Below are positions 34,592 through 46,255 of a stretch of DNA of 64,000 nt, piece after piece; position 1 is the first letter of the stretch; the number at the start of each line of letters is the position of its first letter. The DNA is from Rhipicephalus microplus. Taxonomy: Eukaryota; Arthropoda; Arachnida; Ixodida; Ixodidae. The stretch covers positions 280,869,776 through 280,933,775 of the forward strand of contig NC_134710.1 in assembly GCF_043290135.1 (NCBI RefSeq), in the 5' to 3' direction. A program made the position numbers and the translations under genes. The notes beneath the pieces were generated by a model that was not told where the DNA came from, searched no databases, and saw nothing but the letters and a program-made list of their open reading frames with translations.

Positions 34592-34645
34592 CATAGTCAT
34601 ATGGTGGTTTTAGGACGTTAAACCCTATATATCAATCAATCAAAG
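34592..34645 (+). repeat. Ruka-type SINE 3' fragment
   Basis: Only the last ~50 bp of core and tail (CATATGGTGGTTTTAGGACG, then ATCAATCAATCA) are present. The truncated LINE at 34,650 follows directly. Confidence 0.8.
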
Positions 34646-34649
34646 TTCT

Positions 34650-35088
34650 ATACCAGTGGTATCTTAGCGGTACTTACCTATGGAGCAGAAACTTATAGGC
34701 TCATAAGAGGGTTCAACTTCGATTGAGGACGATGCAACGAGGAGTTTAAAGGAAGTTAATAGGTCTGGCGTTAACAGAAGAGAGCAGAGTGGACCATGAA
34801 ACGAATGGGGGTTAAGGATGTCAAAGTTAAAATGAGAAGAAAAAACACAAGCCGCCAAGGGCACTCGTAGGCAGGAAAAACACTCCTCATCAACGGTAAC
34901 TGACTGAATTCCAAGATAGGTCGAACGGGTCAGTGGCAGACAAAATTAGGCGGACAGATGAGACCAAGAAGTGTGCAGCTATAACGTGGAAGCAGAAAAC
35001 ATGGAACCAGGTTGATTGGCGGAAAGAGGGAGAGTCCATTGTCAGCTGTGGGCTTAGACAAGCTGATGATGGTGATGATCATGAGACG
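34650..35088 (+). mobile_element. RTE-like LINE 3' end (5'-truncated)
   Basis: Aligns with 56,430-56,870, the 3' end of the RTE-like element: GAGCAGAAAC, GAGGACGATGC, AGAGCAGAGTGGA, GGGGGTTAAGGAT, GGCGGACAGATGAGA. It ends in the same ATGATG-type tail (TGATGATGGTGATGATCATG). Coding frames are broken. Confidence 0.88.
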
Positions 35089-36199
35089 GCTGACTCAGTT
35101 TTATACGGAGCCAGTGGCGGCCGCCATAAGGGCGGCTGTGCATGAGAGGGCATGCGAACGCTGCTATCATTGTGGTGCGTGGGACAGCCTCGGTGTTCTA
35201 GCATTCAAAGCTTCCGCCATGATCACTTACTGTCACACGGCTACTTTAAAGACACAACACGCGTGAATGAGTGGCTGAGTGCGTCGAACGTCTTTGAATG
35301 GCACCAGGATGAAAACTGTAGTCGCTCAAAACGTCCAGCTTGCAGTGGTTGCACCATAGTAGGAACGGTTCTAGATTTTAAGCGCTATAATCATCATATG
35401 ACTACGAGGCAGGTGGACTGACACACTCCAGATCCATACTTGATCATCCAGTACCTTGAATCAAGTAAAATTGTGCAGTAATTTTCTCCTTTTCTTCCTT
35501 TTTAATCCTGAAGTAAAAGCGGCTGCTGTCGTCGCCTTGTAAGCGGCGTTAGTCCTGATGTTTTAATAGGTTCAAAAATATTTTCCTGAAAATTCATGCT
35601 GCGAGTACTCGCAAAAATGCCTCAGGGGTGTGACTGACTTGTGAAAACTGGTAAGAATCTGGTCTGTTACACCCATATTCACCCGTAAAAAATTGTAATT
35701 TATTGAGTGCGCAGAGAGCAAATTGCTCACCCAGCACGGCTGCTAAATTTTGTGCTGAACTGTGGGAAGTAACATAACAACATATCAATAAATCACTACC
35801 GGGAGGGCTGCTTCTGTAGAATCACTTTGAATAATGACAAAAAAACATAAGGTGTTTCGCCAGCCTACATTTTGCCCTTATGCGAGGCCACTTAAGAACA
35901 AGATTTAGGTCATTGAAATTAGACTCGCAGAAATTGACCTTGTCCGTGGCTTTATTATTTCCCTTTACCTACTTGTGCAAACGGATACCAAATCGAAATC
36001 ACCATGGCCTAGCACCGGTAAGGTTCACTGTCAAATCTCGCTCTGCGCCCTAATAGCTTCTAGGAAACCAATCTCCTTTTCAGTTGCTCTCTTTCGAACG
36101 AATAAACTGCCGGCACGCAAAATGTGTTTAAATAATAGTAACACATCCATGTTTAGCTGTCTAAAAAAATAACGCATTTGATGCACAGAAACAACCACA
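35089..36199. other. unassigned non-coding DNA
   Basis: No supported gene. Small ORFs at 35,152-35,421 and 35,594-35,788 have no recognisable motif. Confidence 0.3.
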
Positions 36200-37625
36200 G
36201 GCGTCATACAAGGTGTATTCACATACCTCGTGAACGTTTGGGTGAAAAGCAGTTCAGAATCTATAGAATCAGCGACATTAGCATGAGGAGTAATGAGTAC
36301 TGCAATCGAAACGCAACTTTGTTTGAAGAGAACAAACACTAATGGTGAAAAACCAAGTTATACGCAAGGCGATGTAATCCCCGTGTTTTACGAATGATAT
36401 TTCTATCTCCAAAAGTATTGTGGTGGTGTAATCAGCAGAGCATTTAAGACAGCTTTTTTACTATTCTGAAAAATATTTTTCGGAACCCTCTGTTCACGCC
36501 ATTATTATTCAGTGCGGCCCTTTAACTGCATAGAAAGACACGATTGTGTAATTCATCCATGATGACACGGCCCCTCACGTGTGTCAGTGTTCCGCACTTG
36601 CTCGCATTCTCTGCTGTGCGTGAAGTTGTGCGGTGCATTTTCTCGTAGGTGAACGTCATAGGTGCAGTGTCCAACCGTCAGTGGAACAGTGCGGATTACA
36701 TTTAATGCCGAGTGCTTGCGTCGGTACATGTGTAGGTACCTGAGAAAACGATGTGTTGTGCAAGGATGCTGTAGTGACAAACTTATGCCTGGCGACCCAT
36801 GTCTTCTAGAAAAGAAACTGGAGAAACAGTTTGGAATTCGGTGCTCGCCAGGCCTTCATGCCTCAGTATTCTAGCGGCCTGTTTGGTTTCCTCTTCAAAC
36901 AAGCAGTGCTTACTATTATTTACTTTATCGGTGACTTATGGCCAAGTTATCTGTCATGCTACAATTCACATGTGTGCTTTCGCACACGTAACGCTAATTT
37001 ATCGGAGCATGATGCAAAACATAGCACATGTTGAGACCGAAGACTTTTTGTGTTGGATGCCATTGTGCGCAGTGTAACAAATTTTAGGTCTTGTGGCCAT
37101 TGAATAAAACTGATATGTCAAAATTTTGGCGCGACTAGGCGTCATTTCTCCCTCTTAGCACTGAAAAACACAAGCATTGTGCACGCTGAAGAACCTCCCT
37201 ATGTACGAGGAAAATAAGCAAAGCTTCAGATATAACAGGTACGCTGTTGCTCGATTTAATCCATTTGTGGAAGATGGCACTAACACGGAATAAAAGTTTC
37301 AAGAGTAAGTGCACTTATAAAACAAAAGAAAACTTAGCGGCAGTACACCTAAACATTTCTATCTTGTCATGAGTCAATATTAGATTAGCTGGCGTTAGCT
37401 TAAAGCGCACTCGTGGAGGACGTTTCGGGGATCAGGAGGCTACGAAAAGTAATTTGAGCTCAAATTTTGCGCTTCTGCCAACAAACTGATGTCACTTGTT
37501 TACCAGCTATTGCGAAACATCCACTCTATTTTTTGTTCCACTAGTAGTGTTTCCTCCTAAAAAAGATGGTGATAAGCTCCATTAGCAGCTGATGGGCCGC
37601 CATTTTCTGACCACATGGAATTATA
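36200..37625 (-). repeat. RF1 repeat, copy 3 (minus orientation)
   Basis: Reverse complement aligns along its length with 44,800-46,255: AAATGGCGGCC..TCAGCTGC, CGAGTGCGCTTTAAG, TAACGCCAGCTAATCTAA, GCATCCTTGCACA, CTCCTCATGCTAATG and TTCTGAACTGCTTTTC. This is the copy with fewest large interruptions. It includes the conserved ORF segment described at 36,662. Confidence 0.78.
36662..36900 (+). pseudogene. RF1-encoded ORF segment (unknown protein)
   Basis: Encodes RITFNAE, YLRKRCVVQGC, PCLLEKKL and RCSPGLHASVF. A matching protein segment is read on the minus strand of RF1 copy 2 (45,466-45,805): RITYNAE, LRKRCAVQGC, QCLLDMKL and HCSLDIDPSIF. Agreement at protein level with a CxxxxC pair suggests this was coding sequence (perhaps zinc-binding). 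I do not recognise it; a THAP finger was considered but the later Cys/His pair is not evident. Confidence 0.45.
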
Positions 37626-38245
37626 TGGAACCATAAAGTTTCTCACAAAATACCTAGAGGGAAGTGTGGCGCCACCATATATGTGAATTTCTTAAGGGAA
37701 CGCTGGAAATGATGGTATATGTGTCTGCGAGGCTTGTGTTGGTTGGTGGTGAGCGAGGCTTTGGCTCAAAAGTGAACACGACTGTGTGAATTGAGATTCA
37801 CTAAAACAAAACGTTCATAAGCGTATCTCATTCACGTGTATCATATTCTATAATGATAGTTAACTCACCTTGACGGCACAACCAAACGGCAAAAAAAAGA
37901 AACAGATGACATAAAAGTGGCGGAGGCAATGATCGCTTTGTCATCTGCCTGCCAACTTTAGCGGCCGTTGGTTACTTCTTGCACTTCTTGAAATTGTACA
38001 TCTACGCAGATTATTCTAATGTAATAAAACACGTTTCTGTGCAATGACGAAAATAGATATCTTATTACGTGCTATTTTAGTAAGAAATCAATCGATTTTA
38101 ACGTGAAGCCAGACGCGGCTTCGAGGTATACAAATCTGAGTCAAGTTCAAAACTCACATATGCCGCCATTTCCTTGCATCCAGCAGCTCACTAGAGCTAT
38201 ATTTCCTTCTAGGTAAGATTGTGAGAAACTTTATGTAAGGAACCT
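37626..38245. mobile_element. foldback-like element (inverted termini)
   Basis: ATAAAGTTTCTCACAA followed by TACCTAGA (37,632-37,660) is inverted at 38,210-38,240 (TCTAGGTAAGATTGTGAGAAACTTTAT), with weaker complementarity inward (CATATATGTGAATTT / AACTCACATATGCCGCC). The two termini lie about 0.6 kb apart. No transposase inside. Confidence 0.55.
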
Positions 38246-38289
38246 TCACGGTCACTCATATCTACTTTGCATCATCCCGTGTCGCCCCA

Positions 38290-38440
38290 CCCAAACGTTT
38301 TGGCACGCAAAAGATGCCCTTTGTGGACAGTAGCGTGGTGTTTTGGTAGCTTTGGGCAGCGTTTCAAGCTGCCCCATAGTGTGGCGGGGATGTCTCGTGA
38401 CCATAAAAAGCATTAACTTCTTCTGCTAAATGACGTCTCT
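38290..38440 (+). repeat. low-copy interspersed repeat, copy 2
   Basis: Second copy of the 880-1,050 repeat (GGGCAGCGTTTCAAGCTGCCC, GTCTCGTGACCATAA, TTCTGCTAAAT). Confidence 0.55.
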
Positions 38441-38450
38441 TGTTTCACGC

Positions 38451-38528
38451 AACAAAAACCACGATATTGTTATAATGCACGCACTAGTGGAGGAATTCAG
38501 AAATTTCGACCATCCTGTATTCTTCTGC
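38451..38528 (-). repeat. Ruka-type SINE, degenerate core fragment
   Basis: AAAACCACGATATTGTTATAATG and AGTGGAGGAATTCAGAAATTTCGACCA match the SINE core with many changes; head and end are missing. Confidence 0.65.
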
Positions 38529-39310
38529 AAGAGGCCATATGCAAGTTCTTATTGTAACAGATCAGAATTTAGGATGTTGTAGGTGGTTGGTGGATCTAGC
38601 AATGTAGTTTATTATTTAGTGTATGGTGATAAATGATAAGTTATACAATATATTTTGCGCTTGACAGCTAAACCACCGTTTAACGTGAGTGCATTCACGT
38701 TCACGATTAATGATACAACTCGATTCCAATGACTAACGCCCATGTTTATTCATTGATTACCGATTAATCATGCCCTTGTAGTCACGAATACCTGTGGTAG
38801 TTTTAGGAAACAGTGGCAGCCCAACAAAAGAAAGTGGGGTGGCTTCCAAAAGGCGTGACTGATTGTGCACCCAATACCGGCTATGATCGCCTATCCTCGG
38901 CATGCTATGAACGCAACTGCCCAAATTGAGGGAAGCGCGTCGCACGTGGTGGTTTCTCTGTTGGCCGGCCACGATTTGTTTGCAGGGCGAGCGCAAGCGG
39001 GTGGGGAACACGGTTACATTCATACGAAGCAGGCGTGCTGCTCTATGCGTTGTAGAACTATTTTTGATGTGGATATATGCCGTGAGCCACGCCGAGGGTT
39101 GCGGTAAGGCCGGTCTCGGTGGTGCTATAATGCGTTGACAAAATTGCACTTCTCCAAGTGGAAAGACATCGAATAGGACATGCGCGTAGAAATGACGAGC
39201 TGAAAATACTAAGCGTGAATGTCACGGGCATAACATGCCTTACTACACTTCAACAACAGCACTGTGAGAGGGCAGTAAGAGATTTAAAAGGCGTAATTTT
39301 GTAACCTACA
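38529..39310. other. unassigned non-coding DNA
   Basis: ORFs on both strands at 38,757-39,149 are mutual shadows and have no recognisable domain. Confidence 0.3.
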
Positions 39311-39314
39311 AGAA

Positions 39315-39375
39315 GGTGATCGTGACGCAGTGGATAGCGTGCCCGGCACCTGTTCTCACCAACCGAGAGGTGATG
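39315..39375 (+). repeat. degenerate tRNA-like SINE head (second type)
   Basis: TGACGCAGTGGATAGCGTG is box-A-like and lies 35-40 bp before GAGGTGATGGACTT, a weak box B. It resembles a tRNA-derived SINE head other than Ruka. It cannot be a functional tRNA because the stems do not pair well. Confidence 0.4.
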
Positions 39376-39587
39376 GACTTAACAACTGTTGACTGAACTT
39401 TTCTCTTTTTGTATTCTGATCGCGTGCGTTTTCTAACGTCATTCTATGACGGAAGTATATCAGTGTTACCTTGAGGAACCCCGGCATAAAACACTTTGAT
39501 GTTAGAAAAAGGAAACTTTCGCATTTATGAAGCATCAAGGAGCTCACGTGCGAGTACTTTAGCACCACACAGAAGACGAGTACACGT

Positions 39588-39825
39588 GCCCCGCCACGGT
39601 GGTCTAGGGGCTAAGGTACTCGGCTGCTGATCCACACGTCGCGGAATCATATCCCGGCTGTGGCGGCTGCATTTCCAATGGAGGCGGTAATGTTGTAGCC
39701 CCGTGAACTCAGATTTGGGTGCACGTTAAAGAATCCCAGGTGGTCGAACTTTTGGAGCCCTCCACTACGGCGTCTCTCATAATCATATGTTGGTTGTGGG
39801 ACGTTAAACCCCTCATATCAATCAA
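39588..39825 (+). mobile_element. Ruka-type SINE, copy 6
   Basis: Full length, box A GGTGGTCTAGGGGCTAAGG, box B GGAATCATATCCC, tail ATCAATCA. Imperfect flanking duplication: GACGAGTACACGT before and GACGCGTAGACGT after (11 of 13). Confidence 0.93.
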
Positions 39826-39999
39826 GACGCGTAGACGTACGGCCACGTCTGTGTAGAGAGCACGAGCACCCGGTTTTCGCTTTGCGGGGTGATTTTTTTT
39901 AAGTAATTGCAGGCTCTGATGTGTCAAGAGCAGTGTTGGTGGGTGATGCGTTACAAGTAACGCCGTTACCACTAGCGCGTTATTTTTTCAGTATCTTAT

Positions 40000-40808
40000 G
40001 ACGTATTCGGTTGGGCGTTTTCGAGCGCTCTGAAAAGTGCATGGCTGCGCCTTCGGTTAGTATAATTCGAGCGCTCGGAATAACTCGGGTTGGTTTTCAG
40101 AGTTTCAGCCTCTGCCTCAGAGCACTGCCGACCGCTTTGACTTGGAAGTGAGAGCTTGGCACTATCTGACCGAGAGGACGTATCACGTAACACAAGCCAG
40201 CCAATCACGTGGCTGCCGACAGGTGAACAAGGTGAAAAACAGCGGAAGCGTGCATTTAGGAAGGGGGTAACGCCGGGAACGTAATACTTAATATTCGTGC
40301 GTGGTTAATGGGGTTTTTGCGCTCATGTGGGGGGAATTCACATTTACGAAACCCTATATGCGCCATGTCAATAACGAGGCAGCTAGCGAAGGCGGAAGAT
40401 ACGTTGATGCTGTCGTTACAACAGCTCGCAGGCAGCTTCGTGATTTGCCTTGAAAATAGCAGCTCAGACGGCGACGATCGTCAGATATATGTGCTAAGCT
40501 TAGAAAGCTTGCGCTAGAATTAGCTATGTTAGAGAGAAAGAAAAAGAGAAAAAGTGTAAAAAAGGTCTGACATGTCAGAGATGTCCACTGAACTGATCGG
40601 CACCATTTGTTGACGAAGCACAGCAATGTTTACCAGGCAGCTGCACGTGCTGGCTTATGGTGGCGCTACAGGCGCGCTGCTCTAAGTGCTCTGAGGTCAC
40701 CAATGTATTCGATTGGTACGCTGCCTCTCACGCACCGATTGCGAGCTGCCTCTGCATCTGGCGACTCTGAGCCTGAAAACGAGAGTTGCCAACCGAATAC
40801 GCCATTAG
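40000..40808. repeat. possible TIR element (about 0.8 kb)
   Basis: TGACGTATTCGGTTGG at about 40,001 is inverted at about 40,788-40,803 (CCAACCGAATACGCCA, 15 of 16). The interior has no transposase, and a poly-A/AG patch lies at 40,530-40,565. The terminal match is short, so this is tentative. Confidence 0.4.
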
Positions 40809-42432
40809 TAGCGTACTCGTTACAATTTCGGTACAGTAAATGATAACGTCCGTACTAACATTTTTCAGCAACGTGTGGTGTCACGCTGCTCATTACTTTT
40901 TCATCTTGTAAGTGCCATTTTTCGAAGATCGCCTGATCGAACTCTTTTGACGCAGCATCAGGCAGCTGCTGGCCTACCAGGCGTGGACAAGAATATGTTG
41001 GTTTAAATGATTTTGTTTGTGGGAGTCGCAGGTAGAAATTTCCGAAGACACGCCGACTCCTTGTGGGGAACGTTGGGCCATCGCCCCACAAAGCTTGAAA
41101 AAATCTGTAGAACGCGTCGAGAGAAACTGTACAGACATGCCTTTCACCGATATCAACGGTAGCAGTTTAATTGCTGGCACCTGGCTTTCTGTGCCCAGAA
41201 GACAGGTGCTGCCCGAAAGAAAAGCACATGGGCCTGTTTATTTTATGCCACGTCTTCACTGTGACGCTTCGTAGATGCAAGGAAAGTCGGGGAGAGGAAG
41301 TAAATAAACTTCCCAAGTGACTACGTCCGCATAAAAATGTCGTCCGCAAGTTCCAGTCAAAGAGGAGCGCACTCTCTGAGCACAGAGGGTTGAACGACCA
41401 CAGCATTGAATTTAGAAAGTCCCGCGTCTACGACAGAAGATCAATTACTATAAGTGGCTTTTTGTGCAGTTCTGGCTCATTTAAGAGGAGATAGCTGCTA
41501 ACTTCAACCGGTCTACAAGTGCGCTGTCAATTGAGAGCCTGCCTCAGCGGAATTTGATGCGTCATGTAGGATACCAGTAGCCTCTCGGCAGGAAGAAAAG
41601 CGCTATTAAAATTCGAGTGGCATGCAGAACCACGAACTTTTTCGACCGCGCAAAAAAAGTTTCTACTCGCGTCGCTGTTTCAACTAAATCCCATTATTTG
41701 CGCTGTCTCACGAATAGTATACCTAATCACGGTTACCAATAGCTACACGGCATAGGAAACAGCAATCAGGCTCCTAATCATAATTATCTCAGACCAGTGA
41801 TTCAATGAGAGATCGACGGGAATCCTAAAATATAGAATATAAATTCGACTGAGTAATTTAAATTTTATACACATATCGCACAGTAGCGCAATAAAGACTT
41901 AATTTTTATAGTATCCAAATTAGGAGGCAAAAAATATCGAGCCCAATAAACAAGGAGGGATCAATTTTATTGCCCGTCTTTCTTGAATGTTCATGACGAT
42001 GTAACATGGATTATACAATTACAAAGGAAACAGTGCGTGTGTGAATTGTTCGCGCCACAAAAGTAAACTAACATTGTCTGTAATTTGTAAAGTGTAGAAA
42101 AGTACTTGTAAAAATGCATAAATGTGTGACGTTTTATTATAGTTTCTTAGGAATAAAATAATCTCTCAAGCCACTCTGGTCCAGAGTCAATCGTATTCGT
42201 GTGAATTCTCACTCAGCTGAACAGATCGCGGTCGATTAAGTTCACCATTAGAGTTTTTTTTATTAGCAGTTGCTACAAAGTTAATAAATAACTGATCGGT
42301 TTTGTTTTTGAAACAAATTCTGTTTTTTCTCTCTCTAATGGCAGCTACGTTTTTAGTTAAGAAACTCCTGAACGAGCAAGGCTGACCTTGAACACCTTGA
42401 CATAAACACTCGCCAATTTTAGCGGTAAATAT
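40809..42432. other. unassigned non-coding DNA
   Basis: No supported gene; ORFs at 40,855-41,406 overlap antisense and lack domains. 41,800-42,160 is AT-rich. Confidence 0.3.
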
Positions 42433-42446
42433 ACAGGTTAAAGTGA

Positions 42447-42685
42447 TTGATTGATATGTGGGGTTTAACGTCCCAAAACCACTATATGATTATGAGAGAC
42501 GCCGTAGTGGAGGGCTCCGGAAATTTAGACCACCTGGGGTTCTTTAACGTGCACCCAAATCTGAGCACACGGGCCTACAACATTTCCGCCTCCATCGGAA
42601 ATGCAGCCGCCGCAGCCGGGATTCGAACCCGCGCCCTGCGGGTCAGCAGCCGAGTACCTTAGCCACTAGACCACCACGGCGGGGC
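42447..42685 (-). mobile_element. Ruka-type SINE, copy 7, with 14-bp target duplication
   Basis: Full length and close to consensus. ACAGGTTAAAGTGA at 42,433-42,446 and 42,686-42,699 is an exact duplication, so the insertion is recent. Box B (reverse complement GGGATTCGAACCC region) is intact. Confidence 0.96.
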
Positions 42686-42699
42686 ACAGGTTAAAGTGA

Positions 42700-44794
42700 A
42701 CAAGAAATTTTTACGCTCTCGTGACTAGGCTTTTCAAGCATTTTTTTCACTACTACCCATTTGCGCATCTATTTTACTTGTACAAACCCTCCGTTAAATT
42801 GGGTCTTCATTGCGTAGGCACATTAGTCTGCGCATGTGCATGGTTTTGGTGGGCAAAACATGATGAAAGCTGTGGACCAAGGGATACCTGGTGTCACAAA
42901 CGTGCAAGTGCCCCCCTCCCCCCTCCCATTCCTTAGGAAAGGTGGCAGTGCAGCCTCTGCAATGGCCTACCAGCGCACGGTAGATATATTTAGAGGCCGA
43001 TCGCCACTGCTTTTGATTTCGACGATCTCCACTAGAGTTCCTGTTCGGAAAGGTGAAGGCCAATCACTTAAATTTCTTGAGGGTTTGGTGATGCCTTCTT
43101 TGCGAATAGAGGGCATGATTGAATATGATACCTCGTATAATGTCACATTGAGAAAAATGGCTTCAGAATGTGTGAAAGTCAGAAGCCATCGTAAGTAGCA
43201 CTTTTCCATACACAGATACGGTCTGGCACTATAAAATTTGCATAAATAATTTTAGTTATGAGAGCATTTTTGGTATAATCATTGATTGAGTTAGATGTTT
43301 TTGTGAAGCCTACCTTTGAGATCTAAAAAAATTTTATTCTGGGTTCCCGCTACGAAAACACATTGACTAAAAACTTATCGTTGCGGAGAAATGGCAGAGG
43401 TAGCGTTCGTTACTTTTTCGGTGACGGTAACATGTTCTTTGTTTGAGGTAACGTACGTGGTAACGCGTTCATTTTTCGTTTGAGTAACGAGTAACCTATT
43501 AAGTTACATTTTTTTGGTAACGTGTACAACACTTGTCTGGAGCATGTGCGACCTGGTAGTCAGAATGACAACGTCAGAGCCCCAAACTGCCTCGTGATGT
43601 GGCCGCACATAGCAAAAACCTAGACTCGCGCAAAATGTTCTCAGAATCGCATCACTTTTCCACGTGTCGCCACCGATGCGTTTGGCCATGGAAGAATGAA
43701 AAAAACTGAGGAGAGGCCCTGACGTCACTCGTTGTGAAGCCGTGGTCGAGCCGGAAGTCGGCCATATTGACTGGGCAAATTCCCCCTTTTTTTTAGATCC
43801 TAATGTGAAGCAGAAGGCGCGCGACTCTCGCTCCGGCGCGACAACCACGTGCACTGCACAGCACACGCGTCGAGGCAAACCTAAACCAAATGAAAGGCAA
43901 GGCGCCGTGCTCCCTAACGGGCTGCAGAGATTAGGTGCCTTTCTTCCTCTTCGAACCATTACCACCACCACCGTTGGAACTCAGACCAGTGACACCGATA
44001 GCGAAATCATTTCGACCGAGTCTAAACAGCAAGCAACACTCGCTGACAATGAAACAAGCACAAGAGAACGCGCGCTAGATGCACCGTCAACGCCAAATGT
44101 GGTTTCAGTGTTTTCACGTCATTAGTTCACGCTCTGTACAGATAACACGATCGACCGTGCACCGCCTTCAAATGGTCAGCGCCTCCTTCATGCAGCCGAC
44201 GCGGCGCCTGGCCACCGCGCTAGTGTTGCACGTAAGACTCACTGACGTAAGCATTGTGCAACCGCGGCAACCGCAGTGACTTAATTTGAGCATGGCGCAA
44301 GTGACACTTTGACGTGGTTGCTCTAAAGCTGAGATAAGAATGCTGGGGGGCGAGCATAGCAAGTGAAACAGAAAAGGTGTTTTAATACGCACATGAAAGT
44401 TGCTACTGTATACACATATTGAACATGAAATTCGACATATAATCCTCATTGCGTCTTGCTGGGCACAAACGTTTCATTGGTTGTCACAAGCGGGAAAACT
44501 GCACAACCATCACTGACCTGCAAGGCGTTCGTCGTAATTACGTTTTGTCTTGGTGGCCGATTGCAACTTCACTGAACACTTCAAATACTTCATCCGCCGC
44601 ACGGTACATCGATATACGCTCATTGTACGTACTGTTCAGGGCTAGTGGCTGACAAATTGCTTTGTAAACGGTGATAGGCGTACAATGACTATTGGAAGAA
44701 CACAGCGTAACTGATAACTCGACACGGAGCACGAATATTGTCCACCGCGGCCCAGTATACAAGACCTACGGGGGCGCACATACCAAGGTAGTAG
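42700..44794. other. unassigned non-coding DNA
   Basis: A C-run (about 42,912-42,930) and a GTAACG-rich patch (43,380-43,520) are present. The 127-codon ORF at 43,742-44,125 has no recognisable domain, and an equally long antisense ORF overlaps its 5' part. Confidence 0.3.
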
Positions 44795-46255
44795 CTAAAG
44801 CTCTATAGAAGCCCACACGCGTAGAAAACGGCTGCAGATATGCTGCTCATGGGGCTTAGCGCCATCGCTGTAAAGAGGGAACACTTCCGGTGGAACAAAA
44901 AGAATAAAGCGTATGCGACACAATAGCAGATAAACAAGGGACGTAATTTTGTTTCGACGTAAATTTGATCTCAAAGTACTTTTCACAGGCCCCTGATTGA
45001 TATTCACTTGCTATAAGGCAATCGCTGGCGAGTCATGCACTATTGCGCTTCAAGTCAACGCCAGCTAATCTAAAAATCATAACTAAATAGTGATGTTTAG
45101 GTATACTACCGTTCACTTTGTCTTGGTTTCACAAGAAAACGTATTCCTCGTTATTCGTTGTTTGTGGCAACTTCCACCGATGGATTTGGGCAACCAACAG
45201 CGTAGCACTGTATACATGTGATATATGTAGTGTGCTTTATTTACTTAACACATACACAGGTTCTTTAGCATGCACAAAGCTTGTGATTTCCTGTTTTAAC
45301 AAGAAAAAATGTTGCCTAGTTATGGTAAAATGATGATATTTTAGTTTTAATCAATGGTGACAATAACTTAAAGTGATTAGACTGCACAAAATGGTAATAA
45401 GAACAAGAAATATAGCAGGCAATTGCTGCGTTATGTTTTTCTTTTTTTAATTGTTTTTTGACAAATTACCGCTGCGTACGCGAATTAAGACATGTGAATT
45501 GAACTGTGTTAGATACCTTCGTAGTCTGCTCATCGATAACGCGAATAATAGGCACTACATGCTCAAGAAATAAACCGGGATGCAGGAATATTGATGGGTC
45601 AATGTCCAGCGAGCAGTGCATTCTGAACCATTGTGCAAGTTTCATATCGAGAAGGCATTGGTTACCAAGCATACGTTTGTTGCTACTGCATCCTTGCACA
45701 GCACACCGTTTCCGCAGCTACCAGCGCAGCTACTCGGCATTATATGTAATTCGCATTGTTCCGCTGCCCGTGGGACACTGCGCTAAAGACGTTACCCAAC
45801 GATAAAACGCACCTAACAATTTCGAGCACAACGGAGAACGCTAGCAAGCGCAGAACACTAAAACACGTGAGGAGATGTGTCTTTGCAGAGGAATGTTACG
45901 AGTGGGCCTTGTTGCTATGTGTACCCATGTAGCGCAAGGGCTGCGTTGAGTAATACTATTATGGGCAGAGGGCGCTATAAAAATATTTTTCGTAACATTA
46001 GAAACCATCTCAAATTCTTTGTTCATTACACCTACATAATAGTGCTGGAGAAAAGACATCTCATTTGCCAAACCTATTGATTACTTCGACTTTGAATCAG
46101 AATTGGTTTTTTCACTATTAGCGTTTGTTCCCTCCACATAAAGTGGCGCTTCAATCACAGCTCCCATAACTCCCCATGCTGATGCCGCTGACAATAGCTT
46201 CTGAACCGCTTTTCGCCCGAGCCTTCGCGACCTATTTAAATAAACCTTGCACATG
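44795..46255 (+). repeat. RF1 repeat, copy 2 (uninterrupted by LTR element)
   Basis: A ~1.46-kb unit aligned with copies at 10,285-19,140 and 36,200-37,625 (minus). Around 45,138-45,150 it reads AAAACGTATTCCTCG, the counterpart of the gypsy insertion site in copy 1 (AAAACATAT | ATTCTTCG). It therefore serves as a paralogous empty site. Ends carry AAGGTCTAT/ATAGACCTT-like words in copy 1, a hint of short terminal inverted repeats. Confidence 0.8.
45466..45805 (-). pseudogene. RF1-encoded ORF segment, copy 2
   Basis: Counterpart of 36,662-36,900. The open part is 45,466-45,699 (77 codons); upstream codons to 45,805 match copy 3 but contain stops. Conserved words RCAVQGC, NQCLLDMKL and DPSIFLHPGLF. 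Function unknown. Confidence 0.45.

Noticed and set aside
43742..44125. 127-codon ORF as a gene
   Set aside because: No domain; overlaps a 155-codon antisense ORF; upstream sequence gives no promoter signal. Left as unassigned.
45466..45805. THAP zinc finger
   Set aside because: A CxxxxC start (CAVQGC) is suggestive, but I could not find the later Cys-x2-His pair or the AVPTIF-like end at the expected distance in either copy.
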